Shown: positions 17,138-26,816, counted from the first letter of the stretch. The stretch is DNA of 64,000 nt from Maricaulis sp963975345 (GCF_963975345.1 NZ_CAXBGE010000001.1:248001-312000); one strand, 5' to 3'. Made by a program: numbers and translations. The notes: a model not told the origin generated them from the sequence alone.

Positions 17138-19249
17138 TCAAAACGTACCGCGCACTTGCAGATACCAGGTCGAACCCGCGCTTTCATTGCGATACTCGGT
17201 CCCAGTGACCACGCCGGCGGCCCTGGAGCCGGCATAGAAGACCCGTTCCCGGTCGTCGCCATTATTGATCACAGCATCGACTCCGAGCCGCGTGGTGACG
17301 CCGCCCCAACGCGTGGTCTCAATATAGAGATCGAGATCCCCGTCAGTATTGCCGTAGCGGCGATATTCCCGGGCCCGGAAAACCTCGCCATCGGTGACCC
17401 AGTGATAATCCCAGCCCCAGGCAAGCTGGAGCTCGGGAAAGGTCTGGCGGAAATCCAGCGCAAACTCCCATTCGCGCGTTCCCGAGAACGGCGTGTCCTC
17501 GCCGGTCAGCGGATCGGTGACATTGGTATTGTACCACTCGGCAAAGATGTCGATCACGGCATTCGACAGGCCGATGCTGTCGAGCGGGGTCGTCAGATTG
17601 CCGGTGACGCGCAGATTGGTGCCATCTCCGATATTGCCCGGTGCATCGAATACGCCGGTCGGCGTGGTGATGGGGACCCAGCCGTCGAGATCCTCAATCC
17701 AGTCATAGCCAACCTGGAGGGAGAGTGAGCCTTCATCGCCAAAGCGGCGTTCCCATTCGGTTTCGAGCGTCCAGGTGCGTTGGGGCACATAGTCGGGATT
17801 GCCGAGGGTGGCGTTATTGTCGGCAATATCGACGGAGCTGGCGAATTTGCCGAAATCCAGCTGGGCAACATCACGCCGCGCCGTGAAGCGCAGGCGGTTA
17901 AGGTCGTCCTGACGCCAGTTCAGCGTCACGCTTGGCTTGGGATAAGCGAAGGAGCGCGATTGTTCCGCATCGCCGGTCTGGACGATCTCCGAAAACTCAT
18001 AGCGCAGCCCGCTCTCAAGGCTGAGCCGCTCATTGATCGTCCAGGTATGGTTGACGAAGATTTCGCTGCGCGTTTCCTCCACGCGGGTATTGGCGACCGG
18101 GAGGACGATGGGGGTGATGGTGACGCCATCATTTTCGAACAGGGCGAGACTGGTATCGCGAGCATTGACCGCGATCTCGGCACCGAATTCAACCGTGTGG
18201 CGCGCGTCGGGAGTCCAGGCCAGCGTCTGGCGTAAGGCGGTCTCCTCGTAATCGCCAGCGCCAGAGACGATGATGGACCCCAGAAATCCAGCGTCGGGAT
18301 CGTAGGTTTCATACGCTTCCGGCCCGTCATCCCAGCTCTCGCGTCGTAGCAACCCCATCGTTTGAAGTGAGAGCGTATCGCCGAGATCGTAATTATAGGT
18401 CGCTGACCCCTGATAGGAATTGCCCTGATTTTCGGTCTGGTTCTGTTCGTAGCGCAGTGGAGCCAGTCCACCCGTTGCCGGCGCGTCGATGAAGGAGACC
18501 TGGGTGCGATGCCAGTCCCACACCGTGCCCTGGAGATCGACACGCAGACTTGACGCATCGTCGATCAGCCAGTTGAGCGAAAACGACGGCTGAAATTCCC
18601 GATATTGGCGCTGATCATTGTCGCGTTGGCTTTCGAGCAGCGTCTCATTGGCATCATTGAACACGCTGCGGCGGCGGATCCGGGTGCCGGAGATGCCGGT
18701 GTCGAGCCCGAAAGTGAGCTCGACCGGGCCCACCACGGTGGCGTAGGAAATGATCCCGCGCGGGCCCAGTCGACCGGACGCCGAGAGCAGCGCGCGCGCA
18801 TCGAACGAGCCGGAATTGCCGGCACCCTCGACCAGGATGACATTCACCAACCGCGAATGGCCGCGCATATTGTATTCAGGCAAGGCCTCCTGGATCAGTT
18901 CCAACCGTTCGACATCGGCGATGGGAATGCGTTGCAGGACCGTGCTCAGGGACAGGGATTTGTTCGATGGCCGGGTGCCATTGATCAAGACGTTGCCGAA
19001 GCTGTCGCCCAGGCCGCGACGGCTGGTATCACCGTCGGACAGGGAAAAGCCGGGAATACGTTGCACCATGTCGAGCGCCGTGACGGGAGCAAACTGGTCA
19101 AAATAGGCTTTTGGGAAGCGCGATAGCCCATCGCGGGTTTCCACTCGAATATCGGTGCTCTGTTCGGTCTCGGCCTCTGCCCATGCAGGCGAACCGATTG
19201 CGGCCAAACAAGCGGTGCTCGCGATCGCTGATGTTATGAAATCTCGCAT
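17138..19249 (-). CDS. TonB-dependent outer-membrane receptor, paralogue 2
   Basis: 703-residue receptor, tandem paralogue of the one at 14808-16925. Signal peptide ends near GSPAWA. Plug motifs are PVTALDMVQRIPGF, GLGDSFGNVLINGTRPSNKS and IPIADVERLEL, and the barrel ends VRGTF. Start ATG 19249 follows GTGGGGATAT. Differences from paralogue 1 concentrate in the N-terminus, in the extracellular loop following the first barrel strands and near the C-terminal ligand-facing loops, whereas the plug and central strands are nearly unchanged. That pattern suggests divergence in ligand range. It lies upstream of paralogue 1 on the same strand with 212 bases between, and each has its own copy of the same upstream element, so they may be expressed separately under one regulator. 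Confidence 0.92.
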   Translation of the reverse strand: MRDFITSAIASTACLAAIGSPAWAEAETEQSTDIRVETRDGLSRFPKAYFDQFAPVTALDMVQRIPGFSLSDGDTSRRGLGDSFGNVLINGTRPSNKSLSLSTVLQRIPIADVERLELIQEALPEYNMRGHSRLVNVILVEGAGNSGSFDARALLSASGRLGPRGIISYATVVGPVELTFGLDTGISGTRIRRRSVFNDANETLLESQRDNDQRQYREFQPSFSLNWLIDDASSLRVDLQGTVWDWHRTQVSFIDAPATGGLAPLRYEQNQTENQGNSYQGSATYNYDLGDTLSLQTMGLLRRESWDDGPEAYETYDPDAGFLGSIIVSGAGDYEETALRQTLAWTPDARHTVEFGAEIAVNARDTSLALFENDGVTITPIVLPVANTRVEETRSEIFVNHTWTINERLSLESGLRYEFSEIVQTGDAEQSRSFAYPKPSVTLNWRQDDLNRLRFTARRDVAQLDFGKFASSVDIADNNATLGNPDYVPQRTWTLETEWERRFGDEGSLSLQVGYDWIEDLDGWVPITTPTGVFDAPGNIGDGTNLRVTGNLTTPLDSIGLSNAVIDIFAEWYNTNVTDPLTGEDTPFSGTREWEFALDFRQTFPELQLAWGWDYHWVTDGEVFRAREYRRYGNTDGDLDLYIETTRWGGVTTRLGVDAVINNGDDRERVFYAGSRAAGVVTGTEYRNESAGSTWYLQVRGTF

Positions 19250-19316
19250 ATATCCCCACATGGTGCGCCGGCCCCAAACCGTGCAGAGGGGATATCGGCC
19301 AATCGCCAATCACACT

Positions 19317-19332
19317 ATGTAACGATTGGTAA
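19317..19332 (-). promoter_or_regulatory. Second copy of the shared receptor-upstream element
   Basis: Minus-strand TTACCAAT-CG-TTACAT, 14 of 16 bases identical to the copy at 16996-17011 and at the same distance (68 versus 71 bases) from the start codon. A GATTG follows downstream in both. It lies between the receptor 2 start and the end of tldD. Function as an operator is inferred. Confidence 0.5.
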
Positions 19333-19409
19333 GGTGGTTCACTTGGGCGAGGGGAACCCCATGTCGAGCCCTTTCGCAGCAGAGATATTCCGCAATAATT
19401 GCTTTTCCG

Positions 19410-20822
19410 TCACGCAGCGCCACCGACGGTTAAACCGGCGATTTTCAGGCTCGGCTGTCCGACCCCGACCGGCACGCCCTGGCCGCCCTTGCCGCACATA
19501 CCGACGCCCGGGTCCATCTCGAAATCATCACCGATCATCGTGATCTGCGTCAACGCGGTCGGGCCGTCACCGATCAGGGTCGCGCCCTTGACCGGAGCCT
19601 CGATCTTGCCATTGCGAACCCGATAAGCCTCGGTGCACTGGAAGACGAATTTGCCAGAGGTGATGTCGACCTGGCCGCCACCGAAATTGACGGCATAAAT
19701 ACCGTCGGTAAGGCTGGCGACCATCTCGTCGGGTTTGTGCTGACCGGCGAGCATATAGGTATTGGTCATGCGCGGCAGCGGCGGGTAGGCGTAGGATTGA
19801 CGCCGGCCATTGCCGGTTGGCTTCTGGCCCATCAGGCGCGCATTCATCCGGTCCTGCATATAACCAACCAGAATGCCGTCCTCGATCAAGACAGTGCGCT
19901 CGGTTGGGGTGCCCTCATCATCAATGGTGAGCGAACCACGACGTTTTTCCATCGTGCCGTCATCAACAATGGTGACGCCCGGCGAGGCGACGCGCTCGCC
20001 CATCCGTCCCGCGAAGGCCGAGGAGCCCTTGCGGTTGAAATCGCCTTCCAGGCCGTGACCGACGGCCTCGTGCAACAGCACCGCTGGCCAGCCTGGCCCA
20101 AGCACCACATCCATCACCCCGGCCGGGATGTCGATCGCATCGAGATTGACTCGCGCGATCCGGATCGCTTCATTGGCCAAGCCTTTCCACGCATCGGGCG
20201 CGATCCATTGATCGAATTCGGCGCGGCCGCCAGCGCCGGCCGATCCGGTCTCACGCCGGCCCTCGCGCTCGACGGTCACCGAGACATTGAGGCGTACGAG
20301 GGGGCGGATATCGGTCTTCATATCGCCGTCGGCGCGCAGTACGGAAATAGAGCGCAGGGAGCCGGCGATCGAAGCGCTGACCTGGACGACGGAAGGATCC
20401 TTGGCGCGGCAATAGGCGTCGATTTCCTGCAACAGCGCGGATTTGACCTCAAAGGCCGGGTTGGCGACCGGGTCGATGGCGTCATACAGGCGGCGATTGG
20501 TGCCGGCTGGCGGCGCAGCTAGAATCGCAGCGGGACCGCGCTTGACGGCCGAGGCGGCCTCCGCAGCGCGCTTGACGGCGTCCAGCGTTGGATCGGAGGA
20601 ATGGGCGTAGCCGAAGGCTTCGCCAGAGACACAGCGCAGACCAAAACCGCGGCTGGTGTCGAAACTGGACGCCTTCATGCGGCCATCGTCGAACACCAGT
20701 GATTCGGACGCGGCGGTTTCCAGGAACAACTCGCCATCATCGGCACCGGAGAGTGCGTCAGCAAGCACGGGCCGGACATCGTCCGCGTCGAATTCGAACT
20801 GGCTGATCGGTTCGTCGGACAT
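19410..20822 (-). CDS. tldD: TldD metalloprotease
   Basis: 470-residue zinc protease of the TldD/PmbA family. TldD supplies the metal centre, with HEAVGHGLEGD giving the HExxxH ligands, and normally works as a heterodimer with TldE (PmbA), which is not encoded in this window. The complex degrades unfolded peptides and processes some ribosomally made peptide natural products. ATG 20822 is preferred to an ATG 39 bases upstream because GAGG lies nine bases before it. Divergent from coxB. The neighbourhood of tldD and cytochrome oxidase genes is common in alphaproteobacteria and probably historical. Confidence 0.95.
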   Translation of the reverse strand: MSDEPISQFEFDADDVRPVLADALSGADDGELFLETAASESLVFDDGRMKASSFDTSRGFGLRCVSGEAFGYAHSSDPTLDAVKRAAEAASAVKRGPAAILAAPPAGTNRRLYDAIDPVANPAFEVKSALLQEIDAYCRAKDPSVVQVSASIAGSLRSISVLRADGDMKTDIRPLVRLNVSVTVEREGRRETGSAGAGGRAEFDQWIAPDAWKGLANEAIRIARVNLDAIDIPAGVMDVVLGPGWPAVLLHEAVGHGLEGDFNRKGSSAFAGRMGERVASPGVTIVDDGTMEKRRGSLTIDDEGTPTERTVLIEDGILVGYMQDRMNARLMGQKPTGNGRRQSYAYPPLPRMTNTYMLAGQHKPDEMVASLTDGIYAVNFGGGQVDITSGKFVFQCTEAYRVRNGKIEAPVKGATLIGDGPTALTQITMIGDDFEMDPGVGMCGKGGQGVPVGVGQPSLKIAGLTVGGAA

Positions 20823-21233
20823 GAAGGACCTCGTTTGTCGCGCATTGGAAGGGGTAGACATAGTTCAGCCCGCGCCGCGAGGGAATAAGCGCGGGGCGCA
20901 GCAATCGCAGCGCCGTCACCGGCGGGCGGCCTGATTCGTGACCCGCGAGCGGGTCGCTTCCCCGGTGAGGCGAATGGACGCACACGGCCCGTCACACCGA
21001 TTGCAGATCGCAAATTCAAAAGCAATTTCAGGCAGAAAGCTGCATAATGGCGCTCCGCCACCTGCACGGTAAACTGTTGATAGGCTTGAATCTTCCGTCA
21101 AATTGGACCAAGCCCTGCGCAAGGGGATACAAATAGTGTGCTTGGTGACCTGACAGCGTAGGTGACCGGCTCTATATTCCGCCGCCATCGGTGAGGGTTC
21201 CTCGCCTTCACGCCTGACTTGTATGGGGAAGCC
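20823..21233. other. Intergenic region between tldD and coxB
   Basis: 411 bases without a gene that I can support. It must contain the divergent promoters. On the plus strand TTGGAC (21103-21108) is spaced 17 bases from GATACA (21126-21131), a passable sigma-70-like pair 103 bases before the coxB start. A GANTC site (GAATC) lies about 15 bases before it. No riboswitch-like structure or repeat was recognised. Confidence 0.4.
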
Positions 21234-22070
21234 ATGCGTTTCTTGACCGCAATCGTGCTCACTTGGTTTTTAGCCTCCACCTCCGCCTTCGCGCTTAGCG
21301 TACCGGTGGATGGGGCGCTGGGTCTTCAGCACGCCGTTACACCGATCATGGAGCGGATCACTGAATTCCACAATTTGCTTCTGTGGATCATCATTCCGAT
21401 CACGCTCTTCGTCATGGGTCTGCTGATCTATTGCATGATCCGCTTTAATTCCAAGAACAACCCGGTTCCGAGCAAGAATAGTCACAACACCCTTCTCGAG
21501 GTTGTTTGGACGGCTCTGCCGGTGGTGATCCTGATCGCGATCTCGGTCTTCTCCTTCCCGCTTCTCTATTATCAAGAAGAAATTCCCGACGCCGATTTCA
21601 CGATCAAGGCGACAGGAAGCCAATGGAACTGGACGTTTGAGTATCCTGACCAAGGGGCTCCGGAATATCTCTCCATGATGGTGCCTGAAGCCGACCTCCA
21701 GCCAGGGCAGTTGCGCAATCTGTCGGTCGACTACCCGCTGGTCGTGCCGCTCGATGCAACGATCCGCCTGCAGGTTACGGCGACCGATGTGATCCACAAT
21801 TTTGCAATGCCGGCCTTTGGCACCAAAATCGATGCCATTCCGGGCCGCATTAATGAGTCGTGGTTCCAGGTCACTGAAGAGGGTGTCTATTACGGGCAGT
21901 GCTCCGAGCTGTGCGGTCTGGGGCATGCTTACATGCCGATCGAAGTTCACGTCGTTTCTCAGGCTGCCTTCGACGCCTGGATCGCTGCTGAACCGGGCAG
22001 CGACGAATCGAATGCCGTAATTGCCTCATATGAAGCCGCGCGGAATACGCGCTTGGCGCAACTCGATTAG
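21234..22070 (+). CDS. coxB: Cytochrome c oxidase subunit II
   Basis: 278-residue aa3-type oxidase subunit carrying the CuA electron-entry site. A signal peptide (MRFLTAIVLTWFLASTSAFA) is followed by two membrane helices and the periplasmic cupredoxin domain. CuA ligands are seen in DVIHNFAMP (His) and GQCSELCGLGHAYMPI (Cys, Cys, His, Met). The aromatic QWNWTFEYPD stretch conducts electrons from cytochrome c. Start ATG 21234 follows GGGGAAG. First gene of the oxidase operon, 14 bases before coxA. No fused cytochrome c domain, so it belongs to the caa3-lacking type. Confidence 0.97.
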   Translation: MRFLTAIVLTWFLASTSAFALSVPVDGALGLQHAVTPIMERITEFHNLLLWIIIPITLFVMGLLIYCMIRFNSKNNPVPSKNSHNTLLEVVWTALPVVILIAISVFSFPLLYYQEEIPDADFTIKATGSQWNWTFEYPDQGAPEYLSMMVPEADLQPGQLRNLSVDYPLVVPLDATIRLQVTATDVIHNFAMPAFGTKIDAIPGRINESWFQVTEEGVYYGQCSELCGLGHAYMPIEVHVVSQAAFDAWIAAEPGSDESNAVIASYEAARNTRLAQLD

Positions 22071-22084
22071 GAATGGGCCGAACC

Positions 22085-23713
22085 ATGTCTGCTGACGCCG
22101 CAAATCACGACGCTCACACCCCCAGCATGTATGACTGGAAGCGCTGGGTGTTCTCCACCAATCACAAGGACATCGGCACGATGTACCTGATCTTCGCGAT
22201 TATCGCGGGGATTGTTGGTGGTGGCATGTCCGGCCTGATCCGCTGGGAACTGGCCGAGCCCGGCCTGCAGGTCTTTAATGGCACGGCATTCGGCGGCTTC
22301 TTCGGCGATGCCCAGAGCTATAACGTCATCATGACGATGCACGGCCTGATCATGATCTTCTTCATGGTCATGCCGGCGATGATTGGCGGGTTTGGCAACT
22401 GGTTCGTTCCGCTGATGATCGGCGCACCCGACATGGCATTCCCGCGCATGAACAACATCTCCTTCTGGCTCCTGCCCGCCTCCTTCTCGCTGGCCGTGAT
22501 GTCGATGTTTGTGCCCGGAGCTGGCGGCGCCAATGGATTCGGCGGCGGCTGGGTGATGTATCCGCCGCTCTCGACCATGGGGCATCCGGGGCCTGCGATG
22601 GATCTGCTGATCCTGTCGCTGCATATCGCCGGTATCAGCTCAATCCTCGGCGCGATCAATTTTATCACCACGATTTTCAACATGCGCGCTCCGGGCATGA
22701 CCATGCACAAGATGCCCTTGTTCGTCTGGTCGATGCTGGTGACGGTCTTCCTGCTGCTGCTCTCGCTCCCGGTTCTCGCCGGCGCGCTGACCATGTTGCT
22801 GACGGATCGTAATTTTGGCACCGCCTTCTTTGATCCGGCGGGCGGCGGTGATCCCGTGATGTACCAGCACCTGTTCTGGTTCTTCGGTCACCCGGAAGTC
22901 TACATCCTGATCCTGCCCGGTTTCGGTATGGTCTCGCACATCGTCTCGACCTTCTCGAAAAAGCCCGTCTTCGGCTATCTCGGCATGGCCTACGCCATGG
23001 TCTCGATCGGCGTGATCGGCTTCATCGTTTGGGCCCACCACATGTTCACGGTCGGCATGCCGGTCGATCTGAAGGCCTATTTTGTCGCGGCGACCATGGT
23101 CATCGCGGTGCCGACGGGGATCAAGATTTTCTCCTGGATCGCGACGATGTGGGGCGGTTCGATCGAGCTGCGCACTCCCATGCTCTGGGCGATCGGCTTC
23201 ATCTTCCTGTTTACCGTCGGCGGCGTGACTGGCGTGGTGCTGGCCAATGCCGGGGTCGATGAGTCTCTGCACGACACCTATTACGTGGTTGCTCACTTCC
23301 ACTACGTGCTGTCGCTCGGCGCGGTGTTCGCGATCTTTGCCGGTTGGTATTACTGGTTCGAAAAGATCTGGGGCGTGAAATACAATTCCATCCTCGCGCG
23401 CCTGCAATTCCTGTTCTTCTTCGTCGGTGCCAATGTCATTTTCTTCCCGCAGCACTTCCTGGGTCTTCAGGGCATGCCGCGCCGTTATGTCGATTACGCC
23501 GACGGCTTCGCCTTCTGGAACGGGGTTTCGTCCTTCGGTTATCTGATCATGCTGGTCGGAATGGTGCTGTTCTTCGCGGTGCTGATCGAAGCTGCGATCC
23601 GTCGCCGCAAGGCCGATGCCAATCCTTGGGGCGAAGGTGCCACGACGTTGGAGTGGACCTTGTCCTCGCCACCGCCTTTCCACCAGTTCAACGAGCTGCC
23701 GCGGATCAAATAG
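22085..23713 (+). CDS. coxA: Cytochrome c oxidase subunit I (aa3 type)
   Basis: 542-residue catalytic subunit reducing oxygen to water and pumping protons. Twelve membrane helices are expected. Ligands are all visible: the low-spin heme His in MTMHGLIMIF, the CuB His and cross-linked Tyr in FWFFGHPEVYILILPGFG, the paired CuB His in VWAHHMFTVGM, and heme His residues in VVAHFHYVLS. The GHPEVY Glu marks the A1-type D channel. ATG 22085 is used because AGGA is too close to the alternative ATG at 22073. The gene is followed five bases later by ctaB. Confidence 0.98.
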   Translation: MSADAANHDAHTPSMYDWKRWVFSTNHKDIGTMYLIFAIIAGIVGGGMSGLIRWELAEPGLQVFNGTAFGGFFGDAQSYNVIMTMHGLIMIFFMVMPAMIGGFGNWFVPLMIGAPDMAFPRMNNISFWLLPASFSLAVMSMFVPGAGGANGFGGGWVMYPPLSTMGHPGPAMDLLILSLHIAGISSILGAINFITTIFNMRAPGMTMHKMPLFVWSMLVTVFLLLLSLPVLAGALTMLLTDRNFGTAFFDPAGGGDPVMYQHLFWFFGHPEVYILILPGFGMVSHIVSTFSKKPVFGYLGMAYAMVSIGVIGFIVWAHHMFTVGMPVDLKAYFVAATMVIAVPTGIKIFSWIATMWGGSIELRTPMLWAIGFIFLFTVGGVTGVVLANAGVDESLHDTYYVVAHFHYVLSLGAVFAIFAGWYYWFEKIWGVKYNSILARLQFLFFFVGANVIFFPQHFLGLQGMPRRYVDYADGFAFWNGVSSFGYLIMLVGMVLFFAVLIEAAIRRRKADANPWGEGATTLEWTLSSPPPFHQFNELPRIK

Positions 23714-23718
23714 GCGCC

Positions 23719-24714
23719 ATGGCGGACACCTCGACCAACCCCGGCGTTCATCGCACTGAGGGCGGGGCCGTTTCGACGGCCTCGCCCCGCGACTTTTTCG
23801 ATCTGATGAAGCCGCGGGTGATGACGCTTGTCGTCTTCACAGCTTGCGCTGGCCTGGTTGCGGCGCCGGTCGATATGGACCCGGTGCTGGCGATCATTGC
23901 GATCCTGAGCCTGGCCGTCGGTGCCGGTGCCGCTGGCGCGCTCAACATGGCCTATGATGCCGATATCGACGCCATCATGCAGCGCACCCGCAAGCGGCCG
24001 ATCCCGCGCGGCGCCGTCAGCAAGGCCGATGCCTATGGGCTGGGCATCATTGCCTCAATCCTGTCGGTGCTGATGATGGCGATGGCGAGCAATTATCTCG
24101 CCGCAGGGCTGCTGGCCTTCTCGATCTTCTTCTACGCCGTGATCTATTCGATGTACCTGAAGCGCTCGACGCCGCAGAATATTGTGATCGGTGGTGCCGC
24201 CGGCGCCTTCCCGCCGATGATTGGCTGGGTCGCGGCGACCGGGCACATCTCGCTCGATGCCTTCATCCTGTTCATGATCATCTTCCTGTGGACGCCGCCG
24301 CACACCTGGGCGCTGGCGCTGTATAAATGTGGCGATTACGCCGCCGCCGGCATTCCGATGATGCCGGTCGCCAAGGGCCCCAAATCGACCCGTCTGCAGA
24401 TTCTGCTCTATTCCTTTGTGCTGGTAATTTTCGCTGGCGCGCCGGTGCTGACCGGGCTTGGCGGCGTCGCCTATGCCCTGACTTCGCTGGGCGGTGGGGC
24501 GCTGTTCCTGCTGCTGGCCTGGCGCGTCTTCAACTCGCGCGCCGGTGAAGCCGGGTCTGCCGAGGAGGGCGCGCTCTATGCCGTCCGCGTCGGCGACAAG
24601 GCTGCGCGCGATCTGTTCGCCTATTCGATCGGCTATCTGACCGTCCTATTTGCCGCATTGATCATCGAGCATGGATTTGGTGGATATATGGCCGTTCCAG
24701 GAGTCGGCGGATGA
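23719..24714 (+). CDS. ctaB: Protoheme IX farnesyltransferase (heme O synthase)
   Basis: 331-residue membrane prenyltransferase converting heme b to heme o, precursor of heme a for subunit I. The aspartate-rich motif is NMAYDADIDAIMQRTRKRPIP and the second conserved stretch is WTPPHTWALALYK. The N-terminus before DFFDLMKPRVMTLVVFTA is a short cytosolic tail. Starts five bases after the coxA stop and overlaps the next gene by four bases (ATGA), so the operon is tightly coupled. Heme A synthase (CtaA) is not in the window. Confidence 0.97.
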   Translation: MADTSTNPGVHRTEGGAVSTASPRDFFDLMKPRVMTLVVFTACAGLVAAPVDMDPVLAIIAILSLAVGAGAAGALNMAYDADIDAIMQRTRKRPIPRGAVSKADAYGLGIIASILSVLMMAMASNYLAAGLLAFSIFFYAVIYSMYLKRSTPQNIVIGGAAGAFPPMIGWVAATGHISLDAFILFMIIFLWTPPHTWALALYKCGDYAAAGIPMMPVAKGPKSTRLQILLYSFVLVIFAGAPVLTGLGGVAYALTSLGGGALFLLLAWRVFNSRAGEAGSAEEGALYAVRVGDKAARDLFAYSIGYLTVLFAALIIEHGFGGYMAVPGVGG

Positions 24715-24932
24715 CCTCGCAAGACGATAACGAAGCTGAGCATATTCCCTTCGGTGGCCGCGAAGGCCGTGTTGTGCCGGGCGAAAGCGTGGTGCTGACG
24801 CCCGAGCAATTGGCGGCGCGCAAGCGACGCAATATCGCGATCGGGCTGAGCCTGTTTGCCTTCTGTGCGTTGGTTTTCGTCGTCTCTGTGGTTCGGATCG
24901 GGCATAATTTCGCCCAGGCTGGCAGCCTGTGA
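24711..24932 (+). CDS. CoxF-like small membrane protein
   Basis: 73-residue single-pass protein: a polar N-terminus with LTPEQLAARKRRN is followed by one membrane helix (about residues 43-64). Small proteins of this form sit between ctaB and ctaG in many alphaproteobacterial oxidase operons and are called CoxF. Their role in oxidase assembly is not settled. It overlaps ctaB by four bases and its TGA stop overlaps the GTG start of ctaG, indicating translational coupling. Confidence 0.8.
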   Translation: MTSQDDNEAEHIPFGGREGRVVPGESVVLTPEQLAARKRRNIAIGLSLFAFCALVFVVSVVRIGHNFAQAGSL

Positions 24933-25492
24933 ACCCGCTGGATAACAAGAATGCGCGCGTTGCCGTGTTTGCCGGCATTGCGTCTGTGGCGATGGTCGGT
25001 GCAGCGTTTGCCGCTGTGCCGCTCTATAGCCTGTTCTGTCAGGTGACCGGATATGGTGGCACCACTCAGATTGCGCTGGGCGAGGCGGGGCAAGTGCTCG
25101 ACCGCGAGGTCACCGTTCTGTTCGACGCCAATACCGGTCGCGGCATTCCCTGGCAGTTTGAGCCCGTACAGCGCTCAATAACGCTGCATGTCGGCGAGAG
25201 CGGCTTGGCCTATTATCGCGCGACCAATACTTCCGACCGCCGGATCACCGGCGTCGCGTCCTATAATGTTGCGCCTTACAAGGTCGCGTCGTACTTTTCC
25301 AAGATCGAGTGTTTTTGCTTTACTGAACAAACACTTGATCCGGGGCAGACCATGGATATGCCGGTCTTGTTCTTCGTCGACCCGCTGATTGTCGAAGATG
25401 CCTATCTGGATGATGTGCATACCATCACCCTGTCCTATACGTTTTTCGAAACCGATGAGGCTGCGTCTTCGCCAAGCGATGCCGCGCCTTAG
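24929..25492 (+). CDS. ctaG: Cytochrome c oxidase assembly protein CtaG/Cox11
   Basis: 187-residue copper chaperone delivering Cu(I) to the CuB site of subunit I. One N-terminal membrane helix (about residues 10-30) is followed by a periplasmic immunoglobulin-like domain. The copper motif KIECFCFTEQ and the nearby upstream Cys in YSLFCQVTGYGG are both present. The start is GTG 24929, which overlaps the preceding stop codon; no ATG is available at the right place. Belongs to the oxidase operon. Confidence 0.95.
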   Translation: MNPLDNKNARVAVFAGIASVAMVGAAFAAVPLYSLFCQVTGYGGTTQIALGEAGQVLDREVTVLFDANTGRGIPWQFEPVQRSITLHVGESGLAYYRATNTSDRRITGVASYNVAPYKVASYFSKIECFCFTEQTLDPGQTMDMPVLFFVDPLIVEDAYLDDVHTITLSYTFFETDEAASSPSDAAP

Positions 25493-25562
25493 CATTGAAC
25501 CTTTGCCCTGCGGCGGTTATCACCACGCAACAGGGCTGATTTGAAGTCGCAGGAGATTCGCG

Positions 25563-26402
25563 ATGGCTGGGCATGCCGTAAAACACGATTACCACTTGGT
25601 CGACCCGAGCCCGTGGCCGTTCGTCGGCTCCGTGGGTGCTTTCCTGCTGGCGCTCGGTGCCGTGGGCAATATGAAAGGTCTCGTCGGACCTGATCATCCG
25701 CTGGCGATCCTCTATGCCGATGGCGGCTGGGGTGGGCTGATTCTCGGCTTCGGCGTGGTCATCTACACGATGATCGGCTGGTGGGGCGATGTGATCAAGG
25801 AATCGAGCCAGGGCGATCACACGCCCGTGGTCGATATCGGTCTGCGTTACGGCATGATCATGTTCATCACCTCGGAGGTGATGTTCTTCGTCGCTTGGTT
25901 CTGGGTCTTCTTCGAATACGCGATCTTCCACGAAGTCCGCATCGACCCGGCGTTGGCGTCCTGGCCGCCCGCCGGCGTAGAGACGTTCAACCCGTGGCAT
26001 ATCCCGCTGATGAATACGCTGGTGTTGCTGTTGTCGGGCACGACGGTGACCTGGGCTCACCACGCGCTACAGCATGACGACCGCAAGGGCGCCAAGTTGG
26101 GCCTGTTGCTGACCGTCCTCCTCGGGCTCTCCTTCACCGCTCTGCAGGCGATCGAATATTCCGAAGCGGGCTTCTCGATTTCGGAAAACCTCTACGGGTC
26201 CGCCTTCTTCATGGCGACGGGCTTCCATGGTGCGCATGTCATCATCGGCACCATCTTCCTCGCCATTTGTCTGTTCCGCCTGATGGCTGGCCAGATGACG
26301 CCGACGAAGCATTTCGGCCTTGAAGCGGCAGCCTGGTATTGGCACTTCGTCGATGTGGTCTGGCTGTTCCTGTTCACCTTCATCTATGTGGTCTTCCAGT
26401 AG
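25563..26402 (+). CDS. coxC: Cytochrome c oxidase subunit III
   Basis: 279-residue, seven-helix subunit that stabilises the oxidase and the proton supply. Characteristic segments are HDYHLVDPSPWPF at the N-terminus, GMIMFITSEVMFFVAWFWVFFE with the conserved Glu, WPPAGVETFNPWHIPLMNT and FFMATGFHGAHVIIGTIFL, and the C-terminal YWHFVDVVWLFLF. Start ATG 25563 follows AGGAG. It is 70 bases after ctaG, which may hold a weak internal promoter. Confidence 0.97.
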   Translation: MAGHAVKHDYHLVDPSPWPFVGSVGAFLLALGAVGNMKGLVGPDHPLAILYADGGWGGLILGFGVVIYTMIGWWGDVIKESSQGDHTPVVDIGLRYGMIMFITSEVMFFVAWFWVFFEYAIFHEVRIDPALASWPPAGVETFNPWHIPLMNTLVLLLSGTTVTWAHHALQHDDRKGAKLGLLLTVLLGLSFTALQAIEYSEAGFSISENLYGSAFFMATGFHGAHVIIGTIFLAICLFRLMAGQMTPTKHFGLEAAAWYWHFVDVVWLFLFTFIYVVFQ

Positions 26403-26413
26403 GATTATTTGAC

Positions 26414-26776
26414 GTGGAAAAGCCCTCCCCCTTCGTCGCTGGCCTGACGGGCCGGTGCCCGAAGTGCGGGGAGGGCGCCATGTTCGACGGCCTGCTCGAA
26501 ATTGCGCCGCGCTGCGATGCGTGTGGTGCAACTTTCGAAGGCGCCGAGGTCGGTGACGGTGCGACCGTGTTTGCGCTGTTCATCGTCGGCTTCCTCGCGA
26601 TCACCCTGTTTTTGTTGGTCGCGGTCGCCTTTCGCGGCCTGCCCTGGTGGGGGCATATGATCATCCAGGTGCCGTTCATTTTTGGGGCTTCGATCTTGTG
26701 CCTGCGGCCCCTCAAGGGACTGTTGTTTGCCCTGCAATTCCAACACGACGCACAACAGGGTCAGCTGGACGAATAG
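26414..26776 (+). CDS. DUF983 zinc-ribbon membrane protein
   Basis: 120-residue protein. A zinc ribbon (CPKCGEG...CDACGATF, about residues 15-40) is followed by two membrane helices. This family almost always lies between coxC and the SURF1 gene in alphaproteobacteria, as here, and is presumed to help oxidase biogenesis, but its activity is unknown. The start is GTG 26414, eight bases after TAGGA; an ATG-initiated longer frame would overlap coxC in the wrong phase of conservation. Confidence 0.85.
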   Translation: MEKPSPFVAGLTGRCPKCGEGAMFDGLLEIAPRCDACGATFEGAEVGDGATVFALFIVGFLAITLFLLVAVAFRGLPWWGHMIIQVPFIFGASILCLRPLKGLLFALQFQHDAQQGQLDE

Positions 26777-26816
26777 CGTTGCTGGCGCGCTTCGGCGGCC
26801 CGTGGAGACCCATCGC

